In this document: one piece after another, positions 41,612 through 51,945 of the stretch
Layout: each line of letters starts with the position of its first letter
Numbering within the stretch: the stretch's first letter is position 1
Made by a program: the position numbers and the translations under genes
From: Nitzschia sp. pyKryTriq1
Taxonomy: Eukaryota; Bacillariophyta; Bacillariophyceae; Bacillariales; Bacillariaceae
Assembly: GCA_956465555.1 (NCBI GenBank)
Contig: OY101115.1
Span: 62,001-126,000, forward strand
Direction of reading: 5' to 3'
DNA: 64,000 bases
Notes under the pieces: generated by a model
Told to the model about the DNA's origin: nothing
The model's input: only the letters and a program-made list of their open reading frames with translations
The model's database searches: none

Positions 41612-42174
41612 ATGCTTGACCAGATCGAAAGTTTGGATTTCAAAGAGTTGACCTGTAACTGTTCCAATGTTGATTGCTGTGCAGATGGTGATTGTCGTAA
41701 GTCCGTGGTGGTTTATCGGTTGAATTGCCACCTGCGTGCGACAAATTCTACATTGGGAACACACAGCAGAAGTTCAAGACACGCTTCCAACAGGTGTCCG
41801 GTCTCTCCTGCAAAGGAATGTACCGAGTAACACCTTTGTCCGCCACATGATGGAGCACCTTCGTGAAGAAAACACTCCCTACAGCCCTCAAATCATTCGT
41901 GACATGACCCAAGTTGAATTTTTATGACAAGGCAAAGCAATCAGTTGTATGAAATCGTTCGGTAACCTGCGCTGCCAGCTATGCATGGAAGAGAAGCTAG
42001 CTATTACGTGCTTCCTGGCAGCAGCCTGATCTTTTGTTGAATACGGCGAGTGAACTCGACGAAGGATGCAAGCACAGGACTCGGTTACTAGCGCTGATGA
42101 TCCCGTACACTTGCTCTCGACCGTCAAGGTAGCAGCTAAATTAGACAGTGCACTTTTTCGCTGCTTTACGATAT
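41612..42174 (+). mobile_element. Penelope-like retroelement, 3' fragment with GIY-YIG relics
   Basis: The stretch opens with a Cys-rich segment (DFKELTCNCSNVDCC), then a VVYRLNCHL piece, and close by FYIGNTQQKFKTRFQQ, which has the YIG-x-T-x-x-x-x-x-x-R pattern of the GIY-YIG endonuclease that follows reverse transcriptase in Penelope-like elements. Further on are relics of the tail segment also seen at 8140-8307 (CKHRT). It ends with the recurrent terminus at 42107-42174 (CTCTCGACCGTCAAGGTAGC, TAGACAGTGCACTTTTTCGC, TTTACGATATAG) running into a TAG-rich tract. The element is 5'-truncated and broken in several places; the reverse transcriptase is absent. A second, shorter end copy lies at 42525-42574. 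Confidence 0.65.
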
Positions 42175-42524
42175 AGTACTAGTAGTAATTAATTGTAACA
42201 AGAGGCCGCGATTTCGATCGCGAGGGCGAGTTGCTGTGTTCATTCGTCTCCCCACATTCTCCAGGTTCTTGTGCGGCGGCGGCACTAACTGTAGTAGCAG
42301 TAGTAGTACTGCTTTTGTAGCAGGAGTACATACTTCCGAGTAGTAGTACTACCTCGCTACACTACTATACTACTCCTCCTGTTGCATCATACTATGCTGC
42401 CGGAAATTTAAGAAATAATAATTTAAATACGGACGAGGTTCGAAGAATCATCAAAGATAGAACCATATTCGCATACTTCTACGCATGTCGTACAAGAAGT
42501 ACCGGCACTCGGGTAGTACTAGTA

Positions 42525-42574
42525 CAAGGTAGCAACTAAAATAGACAGTGCACTTTTTCGCTGCTTTACGATAT
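42525..42574 (+). repeat. Penelope-like 3' end, short copy
   Basis: CAAGGTAGCAACTAAAATAG, ACAGTGCACTTTTTCGCTGC and TTTACGATATAG, flanked by TAG/CTA sequence. About 400 bases downstream of the larger copy in the same orientation. The rest of 42175-42801 is CTA/TAG-rich DNA without a gene. Confidence 0.7.
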
Positions 42575-42801
42575 AGTACTAGTACTAGTACATTACTACT
42601 AGTAGAATATAATTTACTTCACAACCTAGTAGAGTAGTATTAGATCTGCCGTCTTCTTGCTACTAGTAGTACGTGAATACCTCCTCCTCCTCCTCCTTCG
42701 TTTGCGCATGGTGATCTCTCTAGCTACTAGTAGTAGTAGAGTAGTAGCTACTCTACTACTAGAGCTAGTACTAGTACCTTCTTCTTGAGGGTATCATGCA
42801 T

Positions 42802-44883
42802 CTAGGAAGAATGTTTTGTTGTTCGGAGGAAAAAGAAATCTCTCGACGACAGCTCCTCTAACTTTCGCCTCTTGTTGTTGATGTTATTGTTGTTGTTGTT
42901 GTCGTTGGATGGACTTGGTCGTGCTGGTGCTTGTTGTTGTCCTTGTTGGTGTTGATGCTGATTTCCTGCTGGTGGTTCTTGTGATCCCCCCCCTGCTGCG
43001 AGTATCATAGTACTACTAGTCGAAGTAGTCCCTTCTTCTACCCCACCACCACCAGATGATGATGATCGTCTTGCTGCTGCTGATGCATGATTATCATCAA
43101 TCGTCGTCGTCGTCCGGAACAGAGGCCCATCCACTTTCTCATCGGATAGTAGTAAAAAGGAGGAGTTACCACTACTACTATTACCACCACCACCAGAGTT
43201 CGCTCCTGCTGCTCCTGCAGCTAGGTATCCCCCTGACAAGGAATCTCGTCCAGAGGAGGAATAAAAGCCGCCGAATGCTGGGTTTTGATGCGTAGTAGTA
43301 GTAGTAGTCGTAGTAGTAGCAAATGATGGGGAGGAAGAAGAATCGCCACCACCTAGTAGTAGTGCTGGACCATGATGATGGAGGAATGATCTTCCGTCGG
43401 TGGTGCTGTTGGTGCCGCCTCCTCCTGCTGCTCTAGACAAGGGAACAAACGGCGACGTCTCGAGCAGCACCATGCTTTCGTCTCTTTGTTGGTGGTGGAA
43501 AGGAAACACCAAATTGTTGTTGTCCCGTCCTCCTCCTCCGCCACCACCACCTCCTCCTCCCATCGTCGTGGTGGTGCTGGTAGTGTCTGTTCCACCACCA
43601 CCGCCGCCTCGGGGGTATGAACAAGCAGCAAGAAGAGATGACGATGCTGGTGTCCTCATGTTGTTGTGGGGAAGGAACAACGAATGCGATGATGTTGCTG
43701 TTCCTGTTTGAGCAGGGGGAGTAATCTGGGAAATTCGGGAGAGTGGATTTGGCTCCAAGATAGCGAACATGTCAGCGATTTGTTGTTGCTGGTGTTGATG
43801 TTGTTGTGCTCTGCTAATAGTAGTATTGGCGGCGTTGTTGCTGGTTGTACTAGCAGCCAAGAATGATGAAGTTGTTGCTGGTGCTCCCGAGGATAATCCC
43901 CCAGCAGTAGTAGTAGGCGGATGATGATCCTCTAGCAATTCTGCCATCATTGATCTCAAAGCCTCCCTTCTTGATGATTCATAAAGACTGTTGTTGTTGT
44001 TGTTGTTGTTGTTGTTGCTGTAGTTGTTCCCCTCCAGCATGATCGGTGGTTGGCGGGTGGTGTTCATTTGCAAAAAATTGAGGGTCTGCTCCTCCTCGTA
44101 CTGCTGCTGCTGCTGCCGGCGTAGTAGGATGTCATCTACGAGTACTAGTCCAGCAGCAGCATTCGAAGAGTTTGATTGGTGCGGCCTGCTGGACTGGTGA
44201 TGGTGAAGAGGCAGCAGAGAGGAGGAAGAAGAGAAAACGTTACCATGAGTTCCCATCACTGGTGCAAATGTCGGAACAAGAAGATGATGATCGTCGTTTG
44301 TTTGCTGCTGGTGGTGGTGGTGCTGCTGCTGCCGTAGTAGAGTGTTAATAGTACTTCTTTCACCACGAGAAGCAGTAGAAGCAGCAGCAGCAGCAGCCAG
44401 TTTGAGTCTCGCAATGAACATTTTCAGATTTGTGTTTTCCTGCCGTAGCTCGACGTTCCTTGCTTTGAGTTCCGTCTGCCTTTCTTGCATGACCTCAAAC
44501 TCGATTCGTTTCCTCTCTCTGCTTTGCCAAGCAGTAATCCTGCTGCTGGCTCGGTGTCGACGTTTCTCTTCATCATCTTCCACAGCACCCCCACCAGGAG
44601 CTTTTCCTTCTTGTTGTTCTCGGTGCTGCCCTTCCACAAGTTCATTGGCTGCTTGACACGCGGCTGCAATATTTCCTCCATACAGCAAGAAACATGGGTC
44701 GAGGATGCTGTTGCTACTGCTGTTGTTGTTATCGGGGGAAGAGGATTCTTCTTGCTGCGGCATTGCGAGGAGCATAGTGGATGATACCGAGGTAGATGAT
44801 GGTGGCAGAATAGTATTGGTGCATCCGCCGTCTTCGTTACCTTCCTTGTTGTTGCGTGTTGCGGTAGGTTTGGTTCTCATCAT
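42802..44883 (-). CDS. bZIP transcription factor with Ser at the invariant Asn
   Basis: An intronless 693-residue frame from an ATG at 44883. The bZIP lies near the N-terminus: basic region KRRHRASSRITAWQSRERKR (107-126), then IEFEVMQERQTELKARNVEL leading into a zipper with Leu at 139, 146, 153 and 160 in perfect heptads. In bZIP proteins the basic region has N-x7-R; here the spacing to Arg122 puts Ser114 where Asn contacts DNA bases. The remaining 530 residues are Gln, His, Asn, Ser, Thr and Gly runs of activation-domain type; LDPCFLLYGGNIAAACQAAN before the basic region is a more ordered island. It should dimerise; whether it binds the usual ACGT-type sites is doubtful given the substitution. 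Target genes unknown. Confidence 0.85.
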   Translation of the reverse strand: MMRTKPTATRNNKEGNEDGGCTNTILPPSSTSVSSTMLLAMPQQEESSSPDNNNSSSNSILDPCFLLYGGNIAAACQAANELVEGQHREQQEGKAPGGGAVEDDEEKRRHRASSRITAWQSRERKRIEFEVMQERQTELKARNVELRQENTNLKMFIARLKLAAAAAASTASRGERSTINTLLRQQQHHHHQQQTNDDHHLLVPTFAPVMGTHGNVFSSSSSLLPLHHHQSSRPHQSNSSNAAAGLVLVDDILLRRQQQQQYEEEQTLNFLQMNTTRQPPIMLEGNNYSNNNNNNNNNSLYESSRREALRSMMAELLEDHHPPTTTAGGLSSGAPATTSSFLAASTTSNNAANTTISRAQQHQHQQQQIADMFAILEPNPLSRISQITPPAQTGTATSSHSLFLPHNNMRTPASSSLLAACSYPRGGGGGGTDTTSTTTTMGGGGGGGGGGGRDNNNLVFPFHHQQRDESMVLLETSPFVPLSRAAGGGGTNSTTDGRSFLHHHGPALLLGGGDSSSSPSFATTTTTTTTTHQNPAFGGFYSSSGRDSLSGGYLAAGAAGANSGGGGNSSSGNSSFLLLSDEKVDGPLFRTTTTIDDNHASAAARRSSSSGGGGVEEGTTSTSSTMILAAGGGSQEPPAGNQHQHQQGQQQAPARPSPSNDNNNNNNINNKRRKLEELSSRDFFFLRTTKHSS

Positions 44884-46058
44884 CGTCGGCGTCTTATGTT
44901 CTTCTTCTTGTTCTTGTTGCTGCTAGAGTCATCAAGAAGTGGGAGAAGGATGACTTCAATGGAGTACTAGACTGTATTCCCTTCCTTGGTTGTGGGGACT
45001 CCTCGGTTATTTTGTGACATGTAAACGATCCTGATGTCGCATCAGTAGTCTAACTTTGTGATGCGATGGGGAGAGCAGCAAAACCATTATACAGAGAAAG
45101 CTTCTCTTCTGCACATCATGCATGTTGTCCCGGTGCGAGTTGAAGAGAACCAAATAATGGCGAAGTTTATCGGCCGGAGGAATTATTGATACTTTCACTT
45201 TCGTTGTTAAAAGAGATAGAGAAAACAAGAATTAATCGAATGCGATATTATGCCGCCTTCTGTGGTATTCGTCTGAAGGCACTTCTTCAACTCGATCCAT
45301 AAAATACGGATTCTTTTCTTTCCTTAATTAGTTTATCATTAACCCGCTCGTATTGAAGCAACTACGCTGCTACTAAGTACTCGTATATAAAAAATTGTAT
45401 GGCCATCGATATCGGGGAATGTCAGGACATATTGTTCCTGCCAAGATCGATGCTGCTGATGCCATGCATAGTTGCATGTGATCCCATTTATTTAAGCGGC
45501 GGCACGCGCACAGTATTCTTTGCATTACTATGAATCGCTTTGTTCCTTCTTTGTTCCTTTATTTGTTGCGATTTTTCTTCATTCGTTCGCTAATCGGACA
45601 ATCTCAACTTGAATGAAATTCCCACGATAGAGACGTTATCCATTGTTCTTTTTCCCACGTTCTGACTCAGTTTCTGCTTTAGCTAGCCAGGGCATATCTA
45701 CCCAATCAATCCGACAAGAATCAAACATTCGCTAGTTGGAAGCACGTGGCGGGTCAATATGTATTTTTTTTTCTACCCATCCAATACTAGCTCATGCATG
45801 CCGCCCTCAATGGATCAACTTACGGAGTATTGCCTCCGTCCGGAAACTCGAACAATGTGAATTGCACAAAAGTAAATCCGATGTTTCTGTATGCACGTCA
45901 CGAGCGAGACAGGCGACCAATACAGCTGCTTTGGTATGGCCTCTCTTGCTTGTCGTTCCTCCGGCGGAAGAGAGATTGCTCTCGACCGTCAAGGCAGTAA
46001 CTATAAATTATTACTCTCTATTAGCTAGTCGACACTGATCGACTTTACGCCCACCTTC
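44884..46058. other. Intergenic
   Basis: No intact gene supported. At 45940-46000 a degenerate Penelope-like end is visible (TCGTTCCTCCGGCGGAAGAG, then TTGCTCTCGACCGTCAAGG), forward, aligning with the region inward of the terminus at 8057. Upstream DNA to 45790 may belong to the same relic but cannot be assigned. Confidence 0.45.
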
Positions 46059-46724
46059 ATCACTAGGATTCAATGCTTGGTTCGATCGATTCGACTGAAA
46101 TCCTTGAAAAAGAGTGGTCTGGCACCGGTCCTAATGATACAGTAAGAAAAGGACCGGGAGAGCGAGGATGGTGGCAAGGATAGCGAGCGGCGAATTCAAG
46201 AGTTTCATGATCGTCAATCCGACAATCAGCAACAGTACTGTAGATAGATGTATAGAGTAATCAATAGACTTCTATTTGTGTTACAATGCTGTTGTTGTTG
46301 TACTTGTTCTTGCGATCGAGTGTTGGTCGCAAGAACAAGATGCGTGCGCGCCGCTTTTTCCCGATGTTGTGATCTCTTGTTGTGTGATGGATCGCCCCCC
46401 GGCGTGCGTCGGCATCAAATAATAATAATCAAAACACCGGCGACAACCGAGCAATCCCGCATGTCCTTGCGACACGACGCATCTAATCAACTTCCGTGTC
46501 CGAGCGAAAATATTGCGCAAATCAAAAGTCCGATAAAAGGTGGAAAGCGAACACTGTGACAAAAGTGCGCACAGATCTCGGCCAATCAGAATCGAGAACG
46601 CACGAAATCCAAAAATAGACCCCCCGAATGGGATTTTCAACCAAAAATCTCGCGCATTACATCCACGGCTACGCCGACTAGATAGCTACGCCCCCTGTGA
46701 TTTTGTAGGGGGGGGTAGCAGACT
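46059..46724 (-). repeat. About 390-bp dispersed repeat, copy B, with a 280-base insertion
   Basis: Reverse copy of 29935-30335. It reads CACTAGGATTCAATGC, GAAATCCTTGAAAAAGAGTG and GTCTG up to about 46121, is then interrupted by roughly 280 unrelated bases, and resumes at GGCGTGCGTCGGCATCAAAT (about 46400) to end GGGGGGTAGCAGACTAAG near 46724. The inserted DNA contains CGATCGAGTGTTGGTCGC and GTTGTTGTTG and no recognisable ends. Confidence 0.7.
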
Positions 46725-46872
46725 AAGTACTCGTATACAAGGCCCGGGTCTGAGTTTTTGGTCGACCACAACGACCACGAGCGAGACTCTCTACATCGCT
46801 TACTACCTTGTGTGCACTCTAGAGGTTTTCACAAACCACAATAAATAACATCAATGCATAGAATTAATTAAT

Positions 46873-47065
46873 TTATATTGTTGTGGTCACATTAGGGTAG
46901 ATGGTTTGTTTCTGAAGGCTCTCTGGACGATCATTCAGCACGATTTCTGGTACTTGCTTAATTTCGAACCATCCGGTTGCCGGATCTATCATGGTTACGC
47001 ACCACAATATAAGGTCTTTGTTGCCTTTGCGGCGAATTTGGTAGGGTCCAATCATGTCTAACTTG
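46873..47065 (-). mobile_element. Ty3/Gypsy-type LTR retrotransposon integrase fossil
   Basis: The minus strand encodes LDMIGPYQIRRKGNKDL, then LWCVTMIDPATGWFEIKQVP, the start of an integrase catalytic core (D-x-I-G-P-Y and the VTMIDPATGWFE block) of Ty3/Gypsy elements. Only about 60 codons are present; no LTRs, gag, protease or reverse transcriptase could be found beside it. A short, broken remnant of an old insertion. Confidence 0.65.
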
Positions 47066-47519
47066 TTTCAAAATCAATTGTTGAGAAAAGATATTACGCT
47101 GACTTGGCGAAATATTAGTCTTGCATGACTTTCACATGGTTGACCAGATGAATCTATTTCATGTGGTGTGAATCTCATTTTATGTGGTGAGCTATTTTCG
47201 GTGCCTGTTTGGCAGTTGTAGTCTAGTACATAGACTTGTAGTTTCTGTTGAGTCTTTGCAACGGACGGGGGCCAGTCGTACGTCGCGCGTCTCACACGCA
47301 CCCGAGTCATTACGGGCCGACCACGTCATCGACTGGTCGTGGCTAGGGCGTCTGCGCATGCACGGCGCGCACTAGCGTGGAAGATCCTTCAGGACATTAT
47401 CTACCGACGACGGGCAGACTATGGTCGTACGAGTCGCGTAGACCGTGTGTATTGCACTACCGCCTACCGGTATTCCTGTAGCGGTATGTACCTGGCACCA
47501 GTACTGTAGCATTTAGCGT
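47066..47519. other. Intergenic
   Basis: No gene supported and no repeat recognised. The minus frame 47074-47310 could be further degraded flank of the Gypsy fossil but has no identifiable motif. Confidence 0.4.
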
Positions 47520-47815
47520 CTTGAATGAATAAAGTCTTGAACCCAACATTCAAGTCCTATTGATCAAATCAAACATCGAATCCTATTGATCGAACCCAGC
47601 CTTGAACAAGATACAAGTACCGTTACGACATTACTGGCTACTAGTAGTAGTAGTAGGAGGAGGACGGGTACTTTCGCAACCCATCTATCGAACGGAACCA
47701 AGTAACCCCTCTATCGAACCAAAAGCCTTACTGCGCAAGTTACGGGTGGCGGGGGTAGCTGCCCATACCTTCAGGTGTACCCATCATAGTACGTAATAGT
47801 ATATCGTAAAGCATT
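47520..47815 (+). repeat. Dispersed repeat with CCTATTGATCGAACC units, copy B
   Basis: Parallels 30336-30585: GAATCCTATTGATCGAACC, then AAGTAACCCCTCTATCGAACC, GCAAGTTACGGGTGGCGGGG, CCCATACCTTCAGGTGTACC and CATCATAGTACG, ending at a truncated Penelope-like end (TATATCGTAAAGCA). A TAG tract (47640-47658) is inserted in the middle. Confidence 0.65.
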
Positions 47816-48099
47816 GTTGCTTGCAGCGACGGCGACGACAAGATGGTGATACAATAATACTATGAATACTACCCAGCAGTGGCTTTTTCTTTCCCTCATT
47901 TTTATTACTAATATTATTATTATTACGATTGTACAACCACCACCACACACAACAAATACGAATATATGTAAGAATGAAAATGAACTAGCAGCATCTTTGC
48001 TTTCTTGCTGGCTTTCTTGCTTCCTCTAGCTAGTAGTAGACTAGCTTCCTACTAGAGGAGCTCTAGCAGCTACTAGACTAATACTACTCCAGCTCTGTA

Positions 48100-49675
48100 T
48101 TAAATCCAAGCCGCACCATCCGCGACCCCCAATACTCCTGCTACCATCATCATCATCGTCGTCATGAACAACGACAACGACAACGACAATCCCATGCCGG
48201 TCATTTTTGTCCTTGCCGCCGCCGAGCCTGCATTATTTCCGCCACCACCATCCCCCGCGGGTGCGGAATCATCCGTCTTGGCGGAAGGAACGACTCCTGG
48301 CAAGACGGGAGGTAAGGCAATGGGCGAAAATCCAGTAGGGATATCGACCGGAGCCATGGTTGGTTCAATGTAGACCGTTGGCCGGGGCGTAATGGTCGGA
48401 GCCGGACTGATGGTCGGTGAGACCGTATCGTAATCCAATCCAATGACTCGATCAATATAATGCAAGATCCCATTGCGAGCGTACATGTCGCAATTGTAGA
48501 GGTAGGCACCTCCCACATAGAGATTCTGCCCTCCATCGGGGTTGAGTCCCCATAGACCACTGCCAGGCTTGCCTCGTAGTTCGACGGCGATCATTTCCTG
48601 TTCCACCGTTTCGATTTCGGTTTGATTGGCAATGACATCGCAAAACATCAATCCCTTGAAGATATGACGTTTGATGATATCGGCTCCATCCAACGTCCCA
48701 AAGACGACTCGACGAAAGGCGGTATTGTCGGGTGCCAACAAGGTGAGGGGAGAATCCCGATCGACCAAGTCGGTCAATTGAACAAAGTCAATATTCTCGA
48801 CGAGAAGAGAAAAGTTTGGATTTTCATTGGATTGATCATAGATACTCCTCGAGACGGCAGTCGGAGTAATGGCCGTATCAAGCATGTGCAAGTACCTAGT
48901 AGTAGTAGTAGAAGTAGTAGTCGTACAGAGTAGTAGTAGAGTACGTGGTTGGTGCAAGAGAGAGAGCGAGAAGCAATCAAGTGTGAGTGAGGGGACTTGA
49001 GGAAGGAAGGAAGGACGGGAGGAAGGAAGGAAGGAAGGAAGGAACACGCTCGCAAAAAAGCACCAAACAACGTTAGTACTACTGTACTGTACTGTACTGT
49101 ACTCTGTACTTACCCATCCAAGGCAATCAAATCTCCAAAATCACTTCGGGCTTGTTCAATTTCAGTATTCTTGATGCGAGGACGATCTCCACTTCGTTTG
49201 AGTTCGTAGGTTAATCCATTCAACATGGTAATTTCGGTCGGTGCCATGTTGACCAATTCTTCTCGTGTCAATGCGGGAATGGTAATATGATTCATCAAGA
49301 ATTCCGTCGCATGTCGGACCCAAATGGGTTCCAGTAGGCGTTGAAAGTCTTCATTGTTGAATTGGGCAAAGGCCTCCCGTGAGGGACAAAAGACGGTCAA
49401 GGAGGAATTGAATTGTTGCGATATTTCTTCACTGGTCAACAAGGCTTGAACAAAGAATCTATTGCAATCGCCGGTATCCCAATCGGTGGAGACGGCAGTG
49501 AATTCGGTAAAGTCACTGATAAAGGGTGGATAGACGGGCAAATCCAGCACATGAAAGATACTAGTATATTGTATCATGATGATAGTGGTGATGATGATGA
49601 TGATGATGATGGGCAGCGGCGGTGGTGGGAGTACAAGTACAAGTACAAGTACAAGTGGAAACGAAGCATGAAGTC

Positions 49676-49708
<33 letters not shown>

Positions 49709-50878
49709 AGATATCAATGCATGAATGAAGGAACGCAAAGGCAAGGCAAGGCAAGGCAAGGCAAGGCAAGGCAAGGCAAGCCAAACCAAGCCAAGCCAAG
49801 CCAATACTGATACGGACTGATGATACTGATACTGATACTGACTGACTTACCCATTGAGTGCGACACGGTCCGTCAAGATGACTTCTCGCGATTGGAATCG
49901 AAGACGACCGCCGGTAGTGGTAACCCACATGTGCGTTCCGAGTTCGGTGATGACCAAGAATTGTTCCCAATCATTCTCATTGTTATAGGCAAAGACGCCC
50001 GCTTCATAGTAGACCATATCGGTAATCAAATGACACAAGACAAAGTCCCGGGTATAGTCTTTCATTTCCGGTGTCAATAGTGCGGGAACATTAATTTGAG
50101 CTCGATTGAAACGTCGATTGGGTGGTACCAAAAAGGTAATCCCATGCTCGTAGTTCATGGAATTGATCTTTTCATCCAATCCTACATACAAGGCCAAATT
50201 GGCCATGGTAGAATACGTAAACATATCGGACGTGTCACGTTCGAGCATGTGTTCAATCAAATTGACTGCCATGTAGGGTGGAATAATGACTTGATCCAAA
50301 ACATGAATGACGATTCCATCACTGGTGGTAAGATTGGCTTCTTGAAAGGCAGTCAACGGGACATTGTCGACCTTTTGAAACCGTTGATCAATCGTAATGT
50401 TCCCTACCGAATTTTCCATTTTTTCTCGGCTCCCATTAAAGATTTCACTCGTCGTATACGCGCCTTCTTGGGCAGTGACCAAATGCCACAGTAGGATTTC
50501 TCGCAAATGGCCAAAGAACTCGGGTTGCGAGACATATTTGTTCCAAACATTGACATCTTGATCTCTCCAAACATTAAAGGCATCCGTCGTCGGAGCAAAG
50601 ATGGTACCGGCAATCGTCGAGGGAGAAATCCCGGCACGGTCCAAGAGTTGAAGGAATTTCGAAAAGCGAACATCATTCGCCAGGAAGGTAGCGGCACTGC
50701 TGGTAGAGGCTGCTGTGGCTGTGGTTTGGGCTTGACAAAACAAGAAGGAATTATTGTTGTTGTTGCTCTTGTTGTTGCTGCTGCCCGTCATCATCATGAT
50801 GGCCACTCCTGCCATCATGGCACAGAGCCGGAGCAGACATGGAACATTGGTTTGCTTGTTCTTGGCAGAGAGCATCAT
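48100..50878 (-). CDS. Four-domain fasciclin (FAS1) surface protein, three exons
   Basis: Exons 50878-49851, 49560-49114 and 48895-48100 (introns of 290 and 218 bases, GT-AG) encode 756 residues. A hydrophobic N-terminus (about 12-32) is a signal peptide. Exon 1 carries two FAS1 domains: FAPTTDAFNVW with IVIHVLDQVI, and FLVPPNRRFN up to VALNG. Exon 2 completes that HVLD motif and adds a third domain (TVFCPSREAFAQF). Exon 3 begins with YLHMLD and adds a fourth (LTLLAPDNTAFRRVVF, ILHYIDRVIGL). The tail is Thr/Pro-rich (PTISPAPTITPRP) and ends in a hydrophobic segment (LSLSLSLFMTTMMMMVAGVL), consistent with GPI anchoring or a C-terminal membrane helix. FAS1 proteins mediate adhesion; a role in diatom adhesion is inference. 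Both introns are phase 2 and interrupt the same Gly codon of the NG-x-x-H-x-LD motif. Confidence 0.88.
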
Positions 50879-51771
50879 CGTGTCTCGTCTTGTCTTATCT
50901 TGTCTTGTCTCGTCTTATCTCGTCTTGTTCAACTTTATGCGCAGCAGGCACTTTTGTTCTTGTTGATCTTGTTGATATTGTTGATCTTGTTGTACAGCGG
51001 TGGGTCTCGTCGGACGAGCAGCAACGAAAGAAGAGAAAGAGAAAGAGTACAAAAGTAAAGTAAAAGTATCTCTACCGCAACTTTTATTGGGAAACGGGAT
51101 GAGCGGCAGCGCGATCGATGAGGCGAAAGGACGGACGGAGGCGGCGGGTCTGACAAGCAAGATAGAGAGAGAGAGAGAGAAACAAGCCCTATCGTATCCA
51201 AAAAAAGACACAAAAGCAAAGACATAAAAAGCAATAAGAGTGGACGGAGCGGAATGAACGATTGATGACCCTTGGGTAGTCGTTGAATGACCGCGACTGA
51301 AAAGGGGGGGAAAGGAAAAAAGGTACACTGTATGTAAGTGTATTGTAGAGGAAGACAGGAAGGGGGGGGGAGCTTATCAAAATCAATCATCCCCGAAATA
51401 AAAAACTCATAACCCAACTCAATTCCACGTCATCTTCTCTCAAAGAACATACTGTACTTTACTACCGTTATCCTTGGTACTACTGTACTACTTGCTCGTA
51501 TCATGCCACGTGGAAGGAATCAATAAGGATCGATTGAATGAATACAGTACGTAGGGATTGGACAACGAAGAACAATATATAATTGTCATCCTTGATAGCT
51601 TATTGGAACCAACTCGATTTACCAAATCGCACTCTTTAACGACAAGCAAAGAGGTACAGTACATCTCCTGGTAGCTTCCAGCATCCGTACGATACATAAT
51701 ACTGTACTGTATGCGCCACCGTCCGATGCGCGCTGAAGCATACACATCATCATCATCATCAGCAACATCCT

Positions 51772-51803
<32 letters not shown>

Positions 51804-51945
51804 TCCGATCTATCTTTCTATCTGTACATCATTCATTCATCATATCATCATCAAGAAGAAGCAATAGAGTTGACTCGTACAACAAAACAAAACAAAACAC
51901 AACAACAACAACAACAACAACAAGAACACTGCTTCTTATAGCGTG
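50879..51945. other. Divergent 5' region of FAS1 and mL46 genes
   Basis: No gene supported over 1.07 kb. TCTCGTCTTGTC-type repeats at 50880-50930 lie just upstream of the FAS1 start; GA runs at 51030-51050 and 51165-51182, G runs at 51305 and 51362, and CAACAG/CAACAA runs at 51770-51930 next to the mL46 start. Confidence 0.5.
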
